This document shows positions 11,500-21,443 of a stretch of DNA of 64,000 bases, piece by piece. Location: positions 1 through 64,000 of the forward strand of contig JAMKCH010005340.1 in assembly GCA_023653785.1 (NCBI GenBank). The letters run 5' to 3'. Position 1 is the first letter of the stretch, and the number at the start of each line of letters is the position of its first letter. This stretch comes from Ophioderma brevispina. Its lineage: Eukaryota; Echinodermata; Ophiuroidea; Amphilepidida; Ophiodermatidae. Made by a program: the position numbers and the translations under genes. The notes under the pieces are model-generated. The model was given only the letters and a program-made list of their open reading frames with translations. It had not been told where the DNA came from and did not search any database.

Positions 11500-12425
11500 T
11501 TATCATTGCTATCATAAGCATTTTGCGAGTGGTCTGTAACAATTGTCACAATGCGGGCGGGGGGGATGTAGAAATTTTTAAAATGTGTTCTCCATTTGAG
11601 TGATTTGGTGCATTTTTTTTTACTAACATGATTAACTAATAAAATTTTCCTTATTGTGACCTATCTTACCTATTTTTTTCTAAAATCCCAATATCAGTAC
11701 AAGATGTCACAAAGACAGTGCTGAAATTTTATAATATTTGTTAAACAATGAAAAATTCATTTTTTTAAACTGTTATTTAAAAATAATTTTTAAAGTGTGA
11801 GAAAAAGTGGGTCGGCCATGGCCGGCACAGTTCCAACGACCCTGCTTATAATCAGCCAGTAGCATATTTCAATCAACAAATGAACTAGAATCAGCTTAAA
11901 ATGCATTAAAATTCATCACCACCGGTATTAAGTATAGTTGTTTTGGAATTCAAATCAATAATAGCAATTCCGAGGTCAAAATTTTGTATTCAACAGGATG
12001 ATAAAAATTCACAGATTCTTTGTATGTCAAGCATAATGTAGTTTATTGCATAAATTGTTGTGCAAATGCAAGAAGGTAGTAAGAGTGCAATAGCTGCCAC
12101 ATGATACATCTGTGTGCTGCCATGTATTAGGATAACTCAATTGATCTTCCCTTGAGTCAGTGGCTCTTGAAATGGTTCTCCAGGTGACCGTGTTGCCTAA
12201 AGAACCATTACAAGAGCCACCGATGAAAGACTTGGTATAATAGTATGTTTGATGGGAATTTCTGACAAATGGCAGCTATTGCACTTACAACCTTTTTGCA
12301 TTCACATGATGATTTTGGTTGTGTTATTTTGCATTTCCTGGTCTATTTGTGAAAACTAAAACTCATGCGAGAATCGCCATGTTTGCTCGCACTATTTCAT
12401 GCTAGAACTGTACTCCAATAAGCAG
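11500..12425. other. Unassigned stretch
   Basis: Contains poly-T tracts and a near-palindromic pair: GAGTCAGTGGCTCTTGAAATGG (12154) with CATTACAAGAGCCACCGATG (12205). Also CAATAGCTGCCACATGATACA (12089) and its mirrored TGGCAGCTATTG (12270), suggesting a small inverted repeat about 12060-12300. No coding signal. Confidence 0.4.
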
Positions 12426-13062
12426 GTCCTGGAGGGGGATGGGCAAATGTCACAAAAGGGGCAAAAGGTCCACTTTTTGCTCATTTTTTTTATAAAAGGT
12501 CCAAAATTTAGAGAACTTGTGACAAGAAAGTCCACTTTTGGGTGATCATGAGATGTTCAAAAAGTCCAAAAGGGACCATTTTAAAGAGACATGAGGAGAT
12601 TTCCAGGAAGAAGTGCCCCAATTTTTCTCGAACCCCGGTTTTTCACATATAGGTGGACAAGCTTACCAATGTATTAGATCACACCTGAAGTGAATAAGCC
12701 GAATACGCCATCTTTATGTAATAAGATGATGATTTAGTACTTTCTGTCCGTGCACGACAGAAAGTCAAAGCATGGTTTTCTATGGGGAACAATTACGATA
12801 GCATGCAAGTTCAAAACAAGGTTTGCCGTTTTTCTTTTGCACCTGTTTGTCTAATAAACCTTTGAAACATTCTCGGTAGGTGGTCTACAACCAATCCAGT
12901 GAAATTTAGGAGAAATTTGTATCCTAAAAAATCTCCTCCTGTCATTTTAAGGGGGGGTTAGGTCCACTTCTGCAAAAAAAGTCCACTTTTTAAAGATTTG
13001 CACCCCCCCCAAAAAAAACCAAACCAAAAAAAAAAAACCAATAAATCCTGTGTACGGCCCTG
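12426..13062. mobile_element. hAT-like MITE of the 20138 family, interrupted
   Basis: Outer parts (about 12426-12584 and 12943-13062) match the 20138-20420 element in reverse: AAAGGTCCACTTTTTGCTC, TTATAAAAGGTC, ACAAGAAAGTCCAC, then GGGGGGTTAGGTC and a GTACGGCCCTG end. The left end is eroded and no duplication was found around the whole. It is split by the insertion 12585-12942. Confidence 0.72.
12585..12942. mobile_element. Nested MITE with 8-bp duplication
   Basis: Ends AGAGACATGAGGAGATTT and, reversed, GACAGGAGGAGATTTTT are imperfect inverted repeats. A perfect 8-bp duplication CATTTTAA (12577-12584, 12943-12950) splits the host element 12426-13062. The interior (GAATAAGCCGAATACGCC, CGACAGAAAGTCAAAGCA) recurs at 1-270 and 53350-53520. 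Confidence 0.85.
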
Positions 13063-13330
13063 CAAGACAAGACTAAGAACAAATTCTGACTTCACTACTG
13101 CAAATATGGACAGTGGTGAATCAACTAGATGTTTATTAAGCATTTTTTCCCTCTGGATCAAATAAGGCAAAGCACTTTGCAGCAAAGTTCAAAATAAAGG
13201 TAATCGTATAAATAATAGTAGCATGAATTATTAACCATTACAATACACAGAGTTATAACAGGGACAGATAAATTGAATATTTAATATAAAGTGCATTTGA
13301 ACAGGGGTAAAAATAGATCATTATTGTTAA

Positions 13331-13538
13331 CCCCCTGAGGTCTACCACTTTTCTTACAGTATCTCTGATTGGCTCATTATATGATAAAGCATCATATTAC
13401 TGCTGAGTAACCAATCAAAATAGACCTTCTATATATTTGTACAAATTTTCAATGTGTTCTTACAATGTCTCTGATTGGCTAAATACATCACATAACCCAA
13501 TGTATAACCAATAAAATCGGCCGGTAGACCTCAGGGGG
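13331..13538. mobile_element. piggyBac-like MITE, TTAACCC ends
   Basis: TTAA at 13327-13330 and 13539-13542 with a perfect 16-bp inverted repeat CCCCCTGAGGTCTACC. TTAA followed by CCC is the classic piggyBac layout. Internal repeats of TCTCTGATTGGCT. A relative is at 38321-38521. Confidence 0.88.
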
Positions 13539-13964
13539 TTAAAAGCACTATATGGTATACCAGCAGCACTACCAACTCTAATCATGTAAATTGAGACAGG
13601 CAAAGATATTGGCAAGCAAATGCAAATTGTGATAAAAAGTAATTGTGATGAGAAAACCATTAAAAAATATGAACAAAGATGAGGGGCAATACTATCTTAC
13701 TACTAAATCCATTGCCAAGCAATGATTATCTATTGTTGTAAGCAGATGATATCTCTCAACATTAAGTTTTGAGGAAACTTTTTTTAAACATCTACAAATA
13801 GTGAATTAAAGGTGCCCCAAAAACATTATCTTTGTTTCATATAAAAGGACATCACCAATTTACCGTAATCCAAAAAATTTGAATTTGATATATCACTTTA
13901 ACATGAGCGGTATACGGTAATTTTGTGTATTGCAACAACCCATATTTATTGTAATGGAAAAGAG

Positions 13965-14280
13965 TTTAACCAAAATATTTCCCAGATGAAGTGAGAAAAA
14001 TCGGTAAATTTCTGAAATCTGTAGGAATATCAAAAAAGCTTGGCATTGATACTTTTGTTTTGATCTGACATTCCAATTTTAACTGTATTCTTACAGGAAA
14101 CATCTGACTGAAAAAGTGCTGTGACCTCCAGGGTCCACGGTGCGTGCTAGTCTTCACGGTCCAGTAGCTCAAGAAGTTTGGGGATAACTACCCTAATTTC
14201 ATGACTGATTGGGTAAGAGATTTTTGATATGTTCCATTGAGGAGAAATTGATGTTTTCATCTCGCCCATTTTTGTGTCAT
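13965..14280. repeat. Reverse-strand relative of the ~490-bp repeat
   Basis: Reverse complement of part of 9101-9589: ATTTTAACTGTATTCTTACAGG, CAGGGTCCACGG, TCCATTGAGGAGAA and CATCTCGCCCATTTTTGT. Single, dispersed copy. An AGGTCA-type repeat follows directly. Confidence 0.7.
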
Positions 14281-14284
14281 CTGC

Positions 14285-14560
14285 AAGAATTGCAGAAGGC
14301 ACATAGGGATTACTCTGGTCATATGTCTGTGTGTCTGTATCTGTGTTTGTGTGTGTCTGTGGTCAAAATGTTAACCCTTAATAAATTGCATGCCGTATGA
14401 GTTCCATAAGGGCTACGATGATGTAACTTGGCGGAAAGGACAGGGCGGGTTGAACATGTTGGTGACCTTAAGTGACCTTGGTGACCTCATGTGACCTTTG
14501 GCCCCATTTACAAACCGCGATGGCAGACGACACTCGCGGTCCCTGGACCGCGATGTATTT
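14285..14560. repeat. Dispersed repeat with AGGTCA half-sites, copy 2
   Basis: CACATAGGGATTACTCTGGTC and a TG-rich tract (14320-14360) are followed by TGACCTTGGTGACCTCATGTG and ACCGCGATGGCAGACGACAC, the same order of parts as copy 1. Half-sites are more widely spaced and no perfect DR1 was seen. Confidence 0.7.
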
Positions 14561-14641
14561 TTTACAAATGGGATGAATGGGAGTTGTATTTACCGGTGTG
14601 AAACCATAGTGGGTGTTTAATTTTCATATGGAGACATTTAA

Positions 14642-15196
14642 AGGGACATAATGGCATGAAAAAAATGACATAATGAACAGGACCCTTACTGAAATCACTT
14701 CCAGGAGTTTGAAAACAATTTGGATGTTTACATTCTGTAAAACAGTAAAGACAGGAAGAGTTCCAGTGGGGGAGGTGGTAGTTTGTGGCAATTTCTGGAA
14801 CAAGGATGCTGACATTACTGCTAGCATTTACCAAACTTGCAAAGCATGTTGTCATCAGCTCACAGACCATTGCTATTGTATATGTGCTATTCCCGGTTAA
14901 TCCATCTTTCACTTGCCAGATCAATATCTTACTACAAGCCTAAAGTACAATGCCTGAATCCCGGTCTGAATGCTTTTGAATTGTGTCGCAAAACATGCTA
15001 GATACACTGTAAATTCTGTCAGGGATGTGAACACCTTGCTTTTCTGTTCCAGAAATTGCCACAAACTGCCACCTCCCCCCTCCCCCGGAACTATTCCTGT
15101 TTTTACTGTTTTTACAGAATATAAACATCCAAATTGTTTTCAAACTCGTGGAAGTGATTTCAGTAAGGGTCCTTTTTTACATGCCATTATGTCCCT
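14642..15196. mobile_element. TTAA-type foldback, ~180-bp arms
   Basis: TTAA at 14638-14641 and 15197-15200. Terminal inverted repeat AGGGACATAATGGCATG is perfect, and the arms stay similar for about 180 bp each (ACCCTTACTGAAATCACTTC, TTGTGGCAATTTCTGGAAC). Open frames in the arms occur on both strands as mirror images and are not genes. Confidence 0.9.
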
Positions 15197-15632
15197 TTAA
15201 GTGAACATGGATATGGTATCACATACACTTCTTGGTATTTAACAAGATGAGTGTTTAGTGGGTGTTTTTCAGATAAGGAGACATTTCAGTGAACATGGAT
15301 GTGGCATCATTGAATCGTTTCCACCTTTCAATTATTTAAGCTGTCGGCAGTGTCATTTCTGGTGACTTCATGTTTTTGTTTAATATCCAGTAGATGTCAA
15401 AATCAGGAGATTAATAGTTTTTATTGTCTTTCGATACAGTCAAGTAAAGGTTTTTCCCAGTTAATTTCGGGTGCACGTTTTAAATGATGGCTAAGGTTTA
15501 CAAAAGTATAAGCAATGCAATGTGTTTACAAAAATCTGTAAACTTCTATAAATAAATAAGAAAGTGTTATGCTTTACGTGATGTGTGAAGGCAATGTTTA
15601 TAGTTGCGAAACAGCATTTGGGGGATCATTAA

Positions 15633-16095
15633 AGACACTATCAGTGATCTGTCTGAAAGAGTCAAAAGATTTTAAATTTACAGGAATAACCTAAAAGGGA
15701 ACAATACGTCTGTAGAATTTTTGTAAGTTATTTCTTTTTCCAACTGAAATATTGGCAGAAAAGAAAGAAAATGCCAATGTTCAAAGACATGAATCTCCAT
15801 TCAATTATGTGTTGTATAAGTGTTCATATGGATGGGTTGGTACATTTACTGCACCCACTTTGCCTGCTCCCTGTCGAATTTAGCAGCCTTGACAGAATAA
15901 AGTGCATGTGATACTGTACTTTATTCCGTCAAGGCTGCTTAATGACCAAAATTTCTGATTCTGTCCTTAGGTTGTTTTTGGTGTTATCGCTTGTAGGGTA
16001 TATTAGGATACCTATACTTGTTACAGACATTCAAAGATCTGATTTTTTATGATTTTTTTTCAATTTTCTGATTTAACAAATCACTGATAGTGCCT
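15633..16095. mobile_element. TTAA-type MITE, family AGGCACT, copy 2
   Basis: Left TTAA at 15629-15632, right site mutated to CTAA (16096-16099). Ends AGACACTATCAGTGATCTG and, reversed, AGGCACTATCAGTGATTTG. Internal inverted blocks (CTGTCGAATTTAGCAGCC and its complement-like partner around 15915-15945) form a hairpin. Non-coding. Confidence 0.85.
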
Positions 16096-16984
16096 CTAAG
16101 TGGAATTAAATGGATGATCACTGTGTTGAATTTCATGATTTGATGCTCGTCGTTTAATGTACTTTTGTGAAGTTTGCTGGAAACACCTACACTCATAATT
16201 TTCACTGTTGGGAATTTTACAGTGTGTCTTTCATTTGTTACTCCAAATGTTTGTTATTTAAAAGGTTTGCTATTCAAAATATTTGCTATTCTAAATGTTT
16301 GGTATTTTAATTGATTTCTCTTTTTCTAACAGTTTCTTTTTCTGAAGATAAACTGTAGAAGAAAGAGATAAGAAGGAAGCACATGACCCACTTGGCCCTT
16401 CCGAGGATAATCCTAATTTGATTTTCTCGCTCGAGAAAATTCGCAGTTCGTGGTTATTTCTTCATTGCATAAAGATTCCGGGTCATCAGGAATCCGCGAA
16501 TCAGCACGCGATGAATGCTGAGAAGTAAATACCACTGCTTGCATGGAAACCGGTCAACACGCCCGGGGGATGTCAAATTTGTTGACCTTTATGACATTCA
16601 CCAGCCCTGGGAGCGGGAGACCAGAACCTTGATAGCTTAAAATTTCTCACCAATAAAAACATTAAAATGACAAATATATTGCATTTGTTATAAAAACAAA
16701 TGAATTATATACATGCAATAAAATTGAATACAATTATATAAAAAATATACATGTATGTATAATGGGTAGAAAAACATCAAGATAAAAATACTATTAAAAT
16801 ACCAAAAGCAGCCACGCCAGACTGCCAGCGGGAATTGCAAAATAATATTATTAGCGCAATTTGTGGGCGCTAAAAGTGAATAACCTCAAAATGACATGGA
16901 TAGAAATGTCTTGTGATATGCTGTACATAATGATCAAGTTTTGTTAGCTCTAATTGTTGGAATATAGAAATAAGATCAAGAATG

Positions 16985-17400
16985 ATTATGGTAGCGGATA
17001 CAGTGATCGACCGACTCATGATCAGGGGATTGCAGGTTCGAATCCCATTGGAGTCGGTATGTTGTGTCCTTGGGCAAGGCACGTCACTTCACTTGCCTCT
17101 CCCCACCCAGTAGGTAGGAGATTGTGGCCAAGTGATTAGGGTGCTTGCCTGTAGCGCAAATTTATCAAAATTCCTGGTTTGAGTCCCGGTGGGAACACTT
17201 GCTGGGATTAATTTGGTACTCAGTTATGGATTTAATCTGTATACCAGCTATTGATTCAAAACAGAATAATGCTCTCTTCCATGGTTCACTTGGAATTGGG
17301 CAAATGAATCAAGAAAGCATCCTGTCCTTCGGAGGGGACGTTAAGCTGTTGGTCCAGTGTACAGAGTCACAACTGTACATGTACATCAAAGCCAGTTTCG
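16985..17400 (+). mobile_element. tRNA-derived SINE, probably two fused heads
   Basis: Two pol III-like modules: TAGCGGATACAGTGATCG with GGTTCGAATCCCATT (16992-17050), and TGGCCAAGTGATTAGGGTG with GGTTTGAGTCCCGG (17127-17193). They resemble tRNA A and B boxes. CCTTGGGCAAGGCACGTCAC lies between and CCTGTCCTTCGGAGGGGACG (about 17321) follows, both typical of invertebrate SINE bodies as I recall them. The frames here are not genes. Confidence 0.75.
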
Positions 17401-17439
17401 AATAAGAGTAGGCTGAAAATGTCACATCAAGTTACCATA

Positions 17440-17815
17440 ATGATGAAAGGATTAAGTTGATCACAACAAGTACCTTGGTGTTATTTTTGACAGATTTTGT
17501 TATTTTTAACAATTATGTTAAATTTTATTTGCTATATGATATTCCTAAATGCTGAAACAATTATTAAGCCTTATATTGATTATTGTGTCCCATCTACTAA
17601 AACTGTAACATTCAACTTGAGGCATAGATGCAAATAGGCTTGCAAGAATCTTGTATCTATTGATATTAGAACTCCAATAAATCATGATGGATTCTCTTCA
17701 TTGACTTAAGCTCAATGACCATTGGACTAATCTATAACATGTTTATTAAAATATTTTACAGGTGTTGCTCCTAAATACCTGACTTCAAAATGTCATTTTA
17801 CCAATGCATTCTGTC
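17440..17815 (+). pseudogene. Non-LTR reverse transcriptase relic, CR1/Jockey-like tail
   Basis: With many stops the + strand reads STYLGVIFDRF near the start (compare the K-Y-L-G-V-x-I-D motif after the RT catalytic core) and FTGVAPKYLTSK near 17755-17795 (compare the G-x-A-P-x-Y-L motif at the end of these proteins). The spacing is right for the C-terminal part of a CR1- or Jockey-type ORF2. Heavily decayed. Confidence 0.5.
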
Positions 17816-17824
17816 CATAATTAT

Positions 17825-18545
17825 CCCGCAAGAAGTCACCACCACCTTGGCTCCGCACTGCTGAATATGCCGCCCCAGCATGGTGCAACAGCTCTCACAC
17901 AAAGAAGCTGGACACAGTACTCAACGAGACCTTGAGAACCATTACTGGTTGCCTCCATCCCACTCCATCTGAGTTTCTACCAGTGCTTTCAGGCATTGCA
18001 CCTGCAGTGCTTCAGAGAGAACACCACACGCACAAACTGGTGAATAATTCTCTGCTGGACAACAAGCAACCTGTGCATAAAACAATGTGAAAAATAACAC
18101 CAGCTCGGCAGACAGAGACTGTGCTCTCGTCGCCCTTTCTGTTGACACGCTGGCTAAACTCTCCAGCTCCCCATTCAACATCTTACAGACTGGAATACTG
18201 CCTGGCTAGATACTCCAAGACCAGATCAACTCACTATTACACCTTTGAAAGAACTTCCACCTGGTAGCAATCTCCCACGCAAGGAATGGGTCACCTTAAC
18301 CGGATTCGCACAGGAGGAGTTGGTCGCTTCAAACAACAATTATGCACCGATGGGGGCTGCGGCCATTGCCAGCCTGGCAATGTGGTTCGCCATCACAGAC
18401 TGCGGGATCATATTCTCAAGGAGTGCACTACATTCATCCCAACCGGTGGAACATAGATAGATTCTCAAAAACCCCCAACAATCTACAGTGAGCTGTCCAC
18501 CGCTACAACATATTTAGCTGCTGCCTCATACGCAAGAAGAAGAAG
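17825..18545 (+). pseudogene. Second non-LTR retrotransposon ORF2 C-terminus, decayed
   Basis: Readable pieces in order on the + strand: AEYAAPAWCNSSHTKKLDTV, LNETLRTITGCLHPTPSEFL, PVLSGIAPAVLQREHHTH, then LPRKEWVTLTR and TGVGRFKQQLCTDGGCGHC with frame changes. This is the end of a reverse transcriptase protein with its final Cys/His stretch. It finishes in a GAAGAAGAAGAA run (18533-18545), a microsatellite-type 3' end. Stops and shifts make it non-functional; a 5'-truncated insertion is likely. Confidence 0.78.
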
Positions 18546-18549
18546 AATT

Positions 18550-20137
18550 TTTGTTTTTGCATTAGGTATTTAGCTTCCTGTGTTTTTGCACAAAAATCAG
18601 TCACCTTTTAAAACCCATGATTTAAGCTTTACCACTATAGTAGACTTCAATTAAGTGAGAGTTATTGCTGCATAATTCAATGGGGGGGTGGGTTGTATTC
18701 GCGGTGAGGGTTCAATCCTGGCCAATGTGGAGAATAGACCTTGTTGCCTTACAAAAGTTATTGTGACCATGAAACAGAAATACTTATGTGATGACGTCTG
18801 TAGACGTCAAAGGTCAGAAATACCTTTCAAACACAAATAAATGAGCCTTGTGCACAAGGGATCTGAAATTTTATGATATAACAGATTTAATGATTTTAAT
18901 CGGTTAAGTTCAAAAATTGGTATGTCCACAAAAAACATTACATATATCAAAATTCCAATTACACACAATTAGTGTATACTTATTATCCACAAGAATGTCC
19001 GCTAATGTCCACAAGAAGCGTTGCAGTTCAACGATATGTCCTCACAGCGAAGAACTCCAAAATGACAGCATGCAAAGTCACACATAAATATCCATGGTAT
19101 ATTCCATAAGAATATTCTCTGTCCTGAAGATAACTTTTGTCCAGCAGTTCAAGACGACAAGGTTAAATAAGTTCCTCGACGACACTAATATTCCACAGTA
19201 TATCAGTCCAAGATAATCACCACGGTTTCTACCTGTCCACAATTTGGAATCCTATTTTGATTCCCAGCACTTTTGGCTTCAAAGACGACAGTAGAATAAT
19301 TATAGCACACTGCTCATGTGGAATTGAAAATATAATAAATCCTGGCAATATGTAATCACATATCTACTACCATTATTGTAGACTAAAACTAGCTATTAAC
19401 CATACTGTATAGCTCCTGATTACAACTGTTGCTGGCCCCGAGACTTTACTCAAATCTCTATTATATACTGATTTCACAAAGTTCCCAAGTCTAAAAATAA
19501 ATATTACCACAGCATCATGCATAAACATAACCTTGCACTAGCTGACCAATTGGAATTCACATAAATTACATCATTTGAATTATATCACTTCACATATATA
19601 ACTTCATGGGGGAATTACCTATTTTCAACATGTTTTGATCTCAAAGCATAAACAGTTGACTCATTTTCTAAGTTTACATCTTGGGGAATTCCCCATTTCC
19701 CCTATTGTGCAATCCAACAGGTGCACCTTGTACAAACAACTCTAGGAAATCCCCTGCTCTCTTTTTTTATCATAAACAAAGTACTTTTCTGAAATAAATT
19801 GAGAAAATAATATTTTAATCAAAATTTTGAGGGTAATATAACACTACACAGAAACACTTTAATGGAACTGATGAATTCAATTCTTACAAAACGGTCTGTC
19901 AATGATAAAAGTCTAATGCCAAGGTTGGTCGGGATGTCAAGGAATTCATAATCTTCTTTGCTCTAATATTTTTTCAAGGTTGGATGGCCAAATAGAAAGT
20001 TAGTTGAATTTTGTATGTATTGATATAAGAATGAATTTTTCTCCTTTGCTGTGATAAGGAATAATGTTTTGCAATGTCAAAGGTAAGTTGTGTTCAAAAC
20101 AAAACTTAATAATTGTTGATGTCTTCATCCTGGTACT
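18550..20137. other. Unassigned stretch
   Basis: AT-rich, no recognised coding. A B-box-like AGGGTTCAATCCTGG near 18707 may be a SINE trace. Confidence 0.4.
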
Positions 20138-20420
20138 CAGGGCCGTACGCAGGATGGATTTATTTTGGGGGGGGTGCGGAACTTCGAAAAAGTGGACTTT
20201 TTTCGAAAAAGTGGACCTTTTTTGGCAAAAGTTGACCTAACCCCCCTAAAATGGCCTTTTATTGGACTTTTTGGAAATTTCATCACTAAAAAGTGGACTT
20301 TCTTGTCAAAAATTTTCTAAATTTCAGACCTTTTATCAAAAAATTTAGCAAAAAGTGGACCTTTTGCTCCTTTAGTCGAATTTGGGGGGTGTGACCGCAC
20401 CCCCCCTGCGTACGGGCCTG
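20138..20420. mobile_element. hAT-like MITE, CAGGGCCGTACGCAGG ends
   Basis: Inverted ends CAGGGCCGTACGCAGG and CAGGCCCGTACGCAGG (right end reversed). Flanked by a perfect 8-bp duplication CTGGTACT (20130-20137 and 20421-20428), diagnostic of hAT-type insertion. The interior repeats AAAGTGGACTTTTT-like words and codes for nothing. A relative lies at 12426-13062. Confidence 0.88.
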
Positions 20421-20464
20421 CTGGTACTTCAATTAAAACACTTGGTTAAATTTTTAAAGTAGGA

Positions 20465-20616
20465 CTGGGTGTTTCCATAAGGTGACACCCTTCTTTCTGA
20501 CACCCTTATGAATTCGGAAACCTTAACGGAATAAACCACATGTGGTTTATTCCGTTAAGGTTTCCGAATTCATAAGGGTGTCAGAAAGAAGGGTGTCACC
20601 TTATGGAAACACCCAG
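20465..20616. repeat. Perfect 152-bp palindrome
   Basis: The left 76 bases (from CTGGGTGTTTCC) are exactly the reverse complement of the right 76, with no spacer; the centre is CCACATGTGG at 20540/20541. It is the left end of a larger foldback complex reaching 21419. Perfect symmetry suggests recent origin or an inverted-duplication artefact. Confidence 0.95.
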
Positions 20617-21419
20617 CTATGCCTGTATAAAGATTGTATTTGAAGCTGGGTGTTTCCATAAAAAAATCTTTATACAGGCATAGCTGGGTGTTTCCATAAG
20701 GTGACACCCTTTTCTGACATACTTTTCTGACACCTATGAATTTGGAAACCTTAACGGACCTTAACGGAATAAACCACACAGTTTATGTGGATATGGGTGT
20801 CAGAAAAGTATGTCAGAAAAGGGTGTCACCTTATGGAAACACCCGGCATAGCTGTATTACTGTGCATTGAATGAGTACCATAAATCTTTAAAATAATTCC
20901 TCTTACCTCTCACGGTGAAAGGACAGACCTAAAACTTTTAATAAGGTCTCACTCATTTTGAAATCTACTATAGTTATAAAAAAAAAAAAAAAAAAAACTT
21001 TCTGACACCCTTATGAATTCGGAAACCTTAACGTTAAGGTTTCCGAATTCATAAGGGTGTCAGAAAGAAGGGTGTCACCTTATGGAAACACCCAGCTATG
21101 CCTGTATAAAGATTGTATTTGAAGCTGGGTGTTTCCATAAGGTGACACCCTTTTCTGACATACTTTTCTGACACCTATGAATTCGGAAACCTTAACGGAC
21201 CTTAACGGAATAAACCACACAGTTTATGTGGATATGGGTGTCAGAAAAGTATGTCAGAAAAGGGTGTCACCTTATGGAAACACCCGGCATAGCTGTATTA
21301 CTGTGCATTGAATGAGTACCATAAATCTTTAAAATAATTCCTCTTACCTCTCACGGTGAAAGGACAGACCTAAAACTTTTAATAAGGTCTCACTCATTTT
21401 GAAATCTACTATAGTTATA
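20554..21419. repeat. Direct duplication of a palindromic foldback element
   Basis: Segment 20554-20978 recurs as 21033-21419 almost unchanged, up to an identical ending ACTATAGTTATA. The first copy has 38 extra bases around 20645-20682. Each copy contains inverted blocks of GGGTGTTTCCATAAGGTGAC and ACACCCTTTTCTGACATAC. A ~20-bp A-tract and a shorter palindrome (centred near 21032) separate the copies. No open frame is present. Probably a non-autonomous foldback element that duplicated locally; superfamily unknown. Confidence 0.9.
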
Positions 21420-21443
21420 TGTTTACTGCAATAATTTCCAATA

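Noticed and set aside
14562..15200. Pairs of similar proteins predicted on opposite strands
   Set aside because: Mirror translations of the two arms of a foldback element.
16992..17050. Functional tRNA gene
   Set aside because: A and B boxes are present but the arms do not form a cloverleaf by eye, and SINE body sequence follows.
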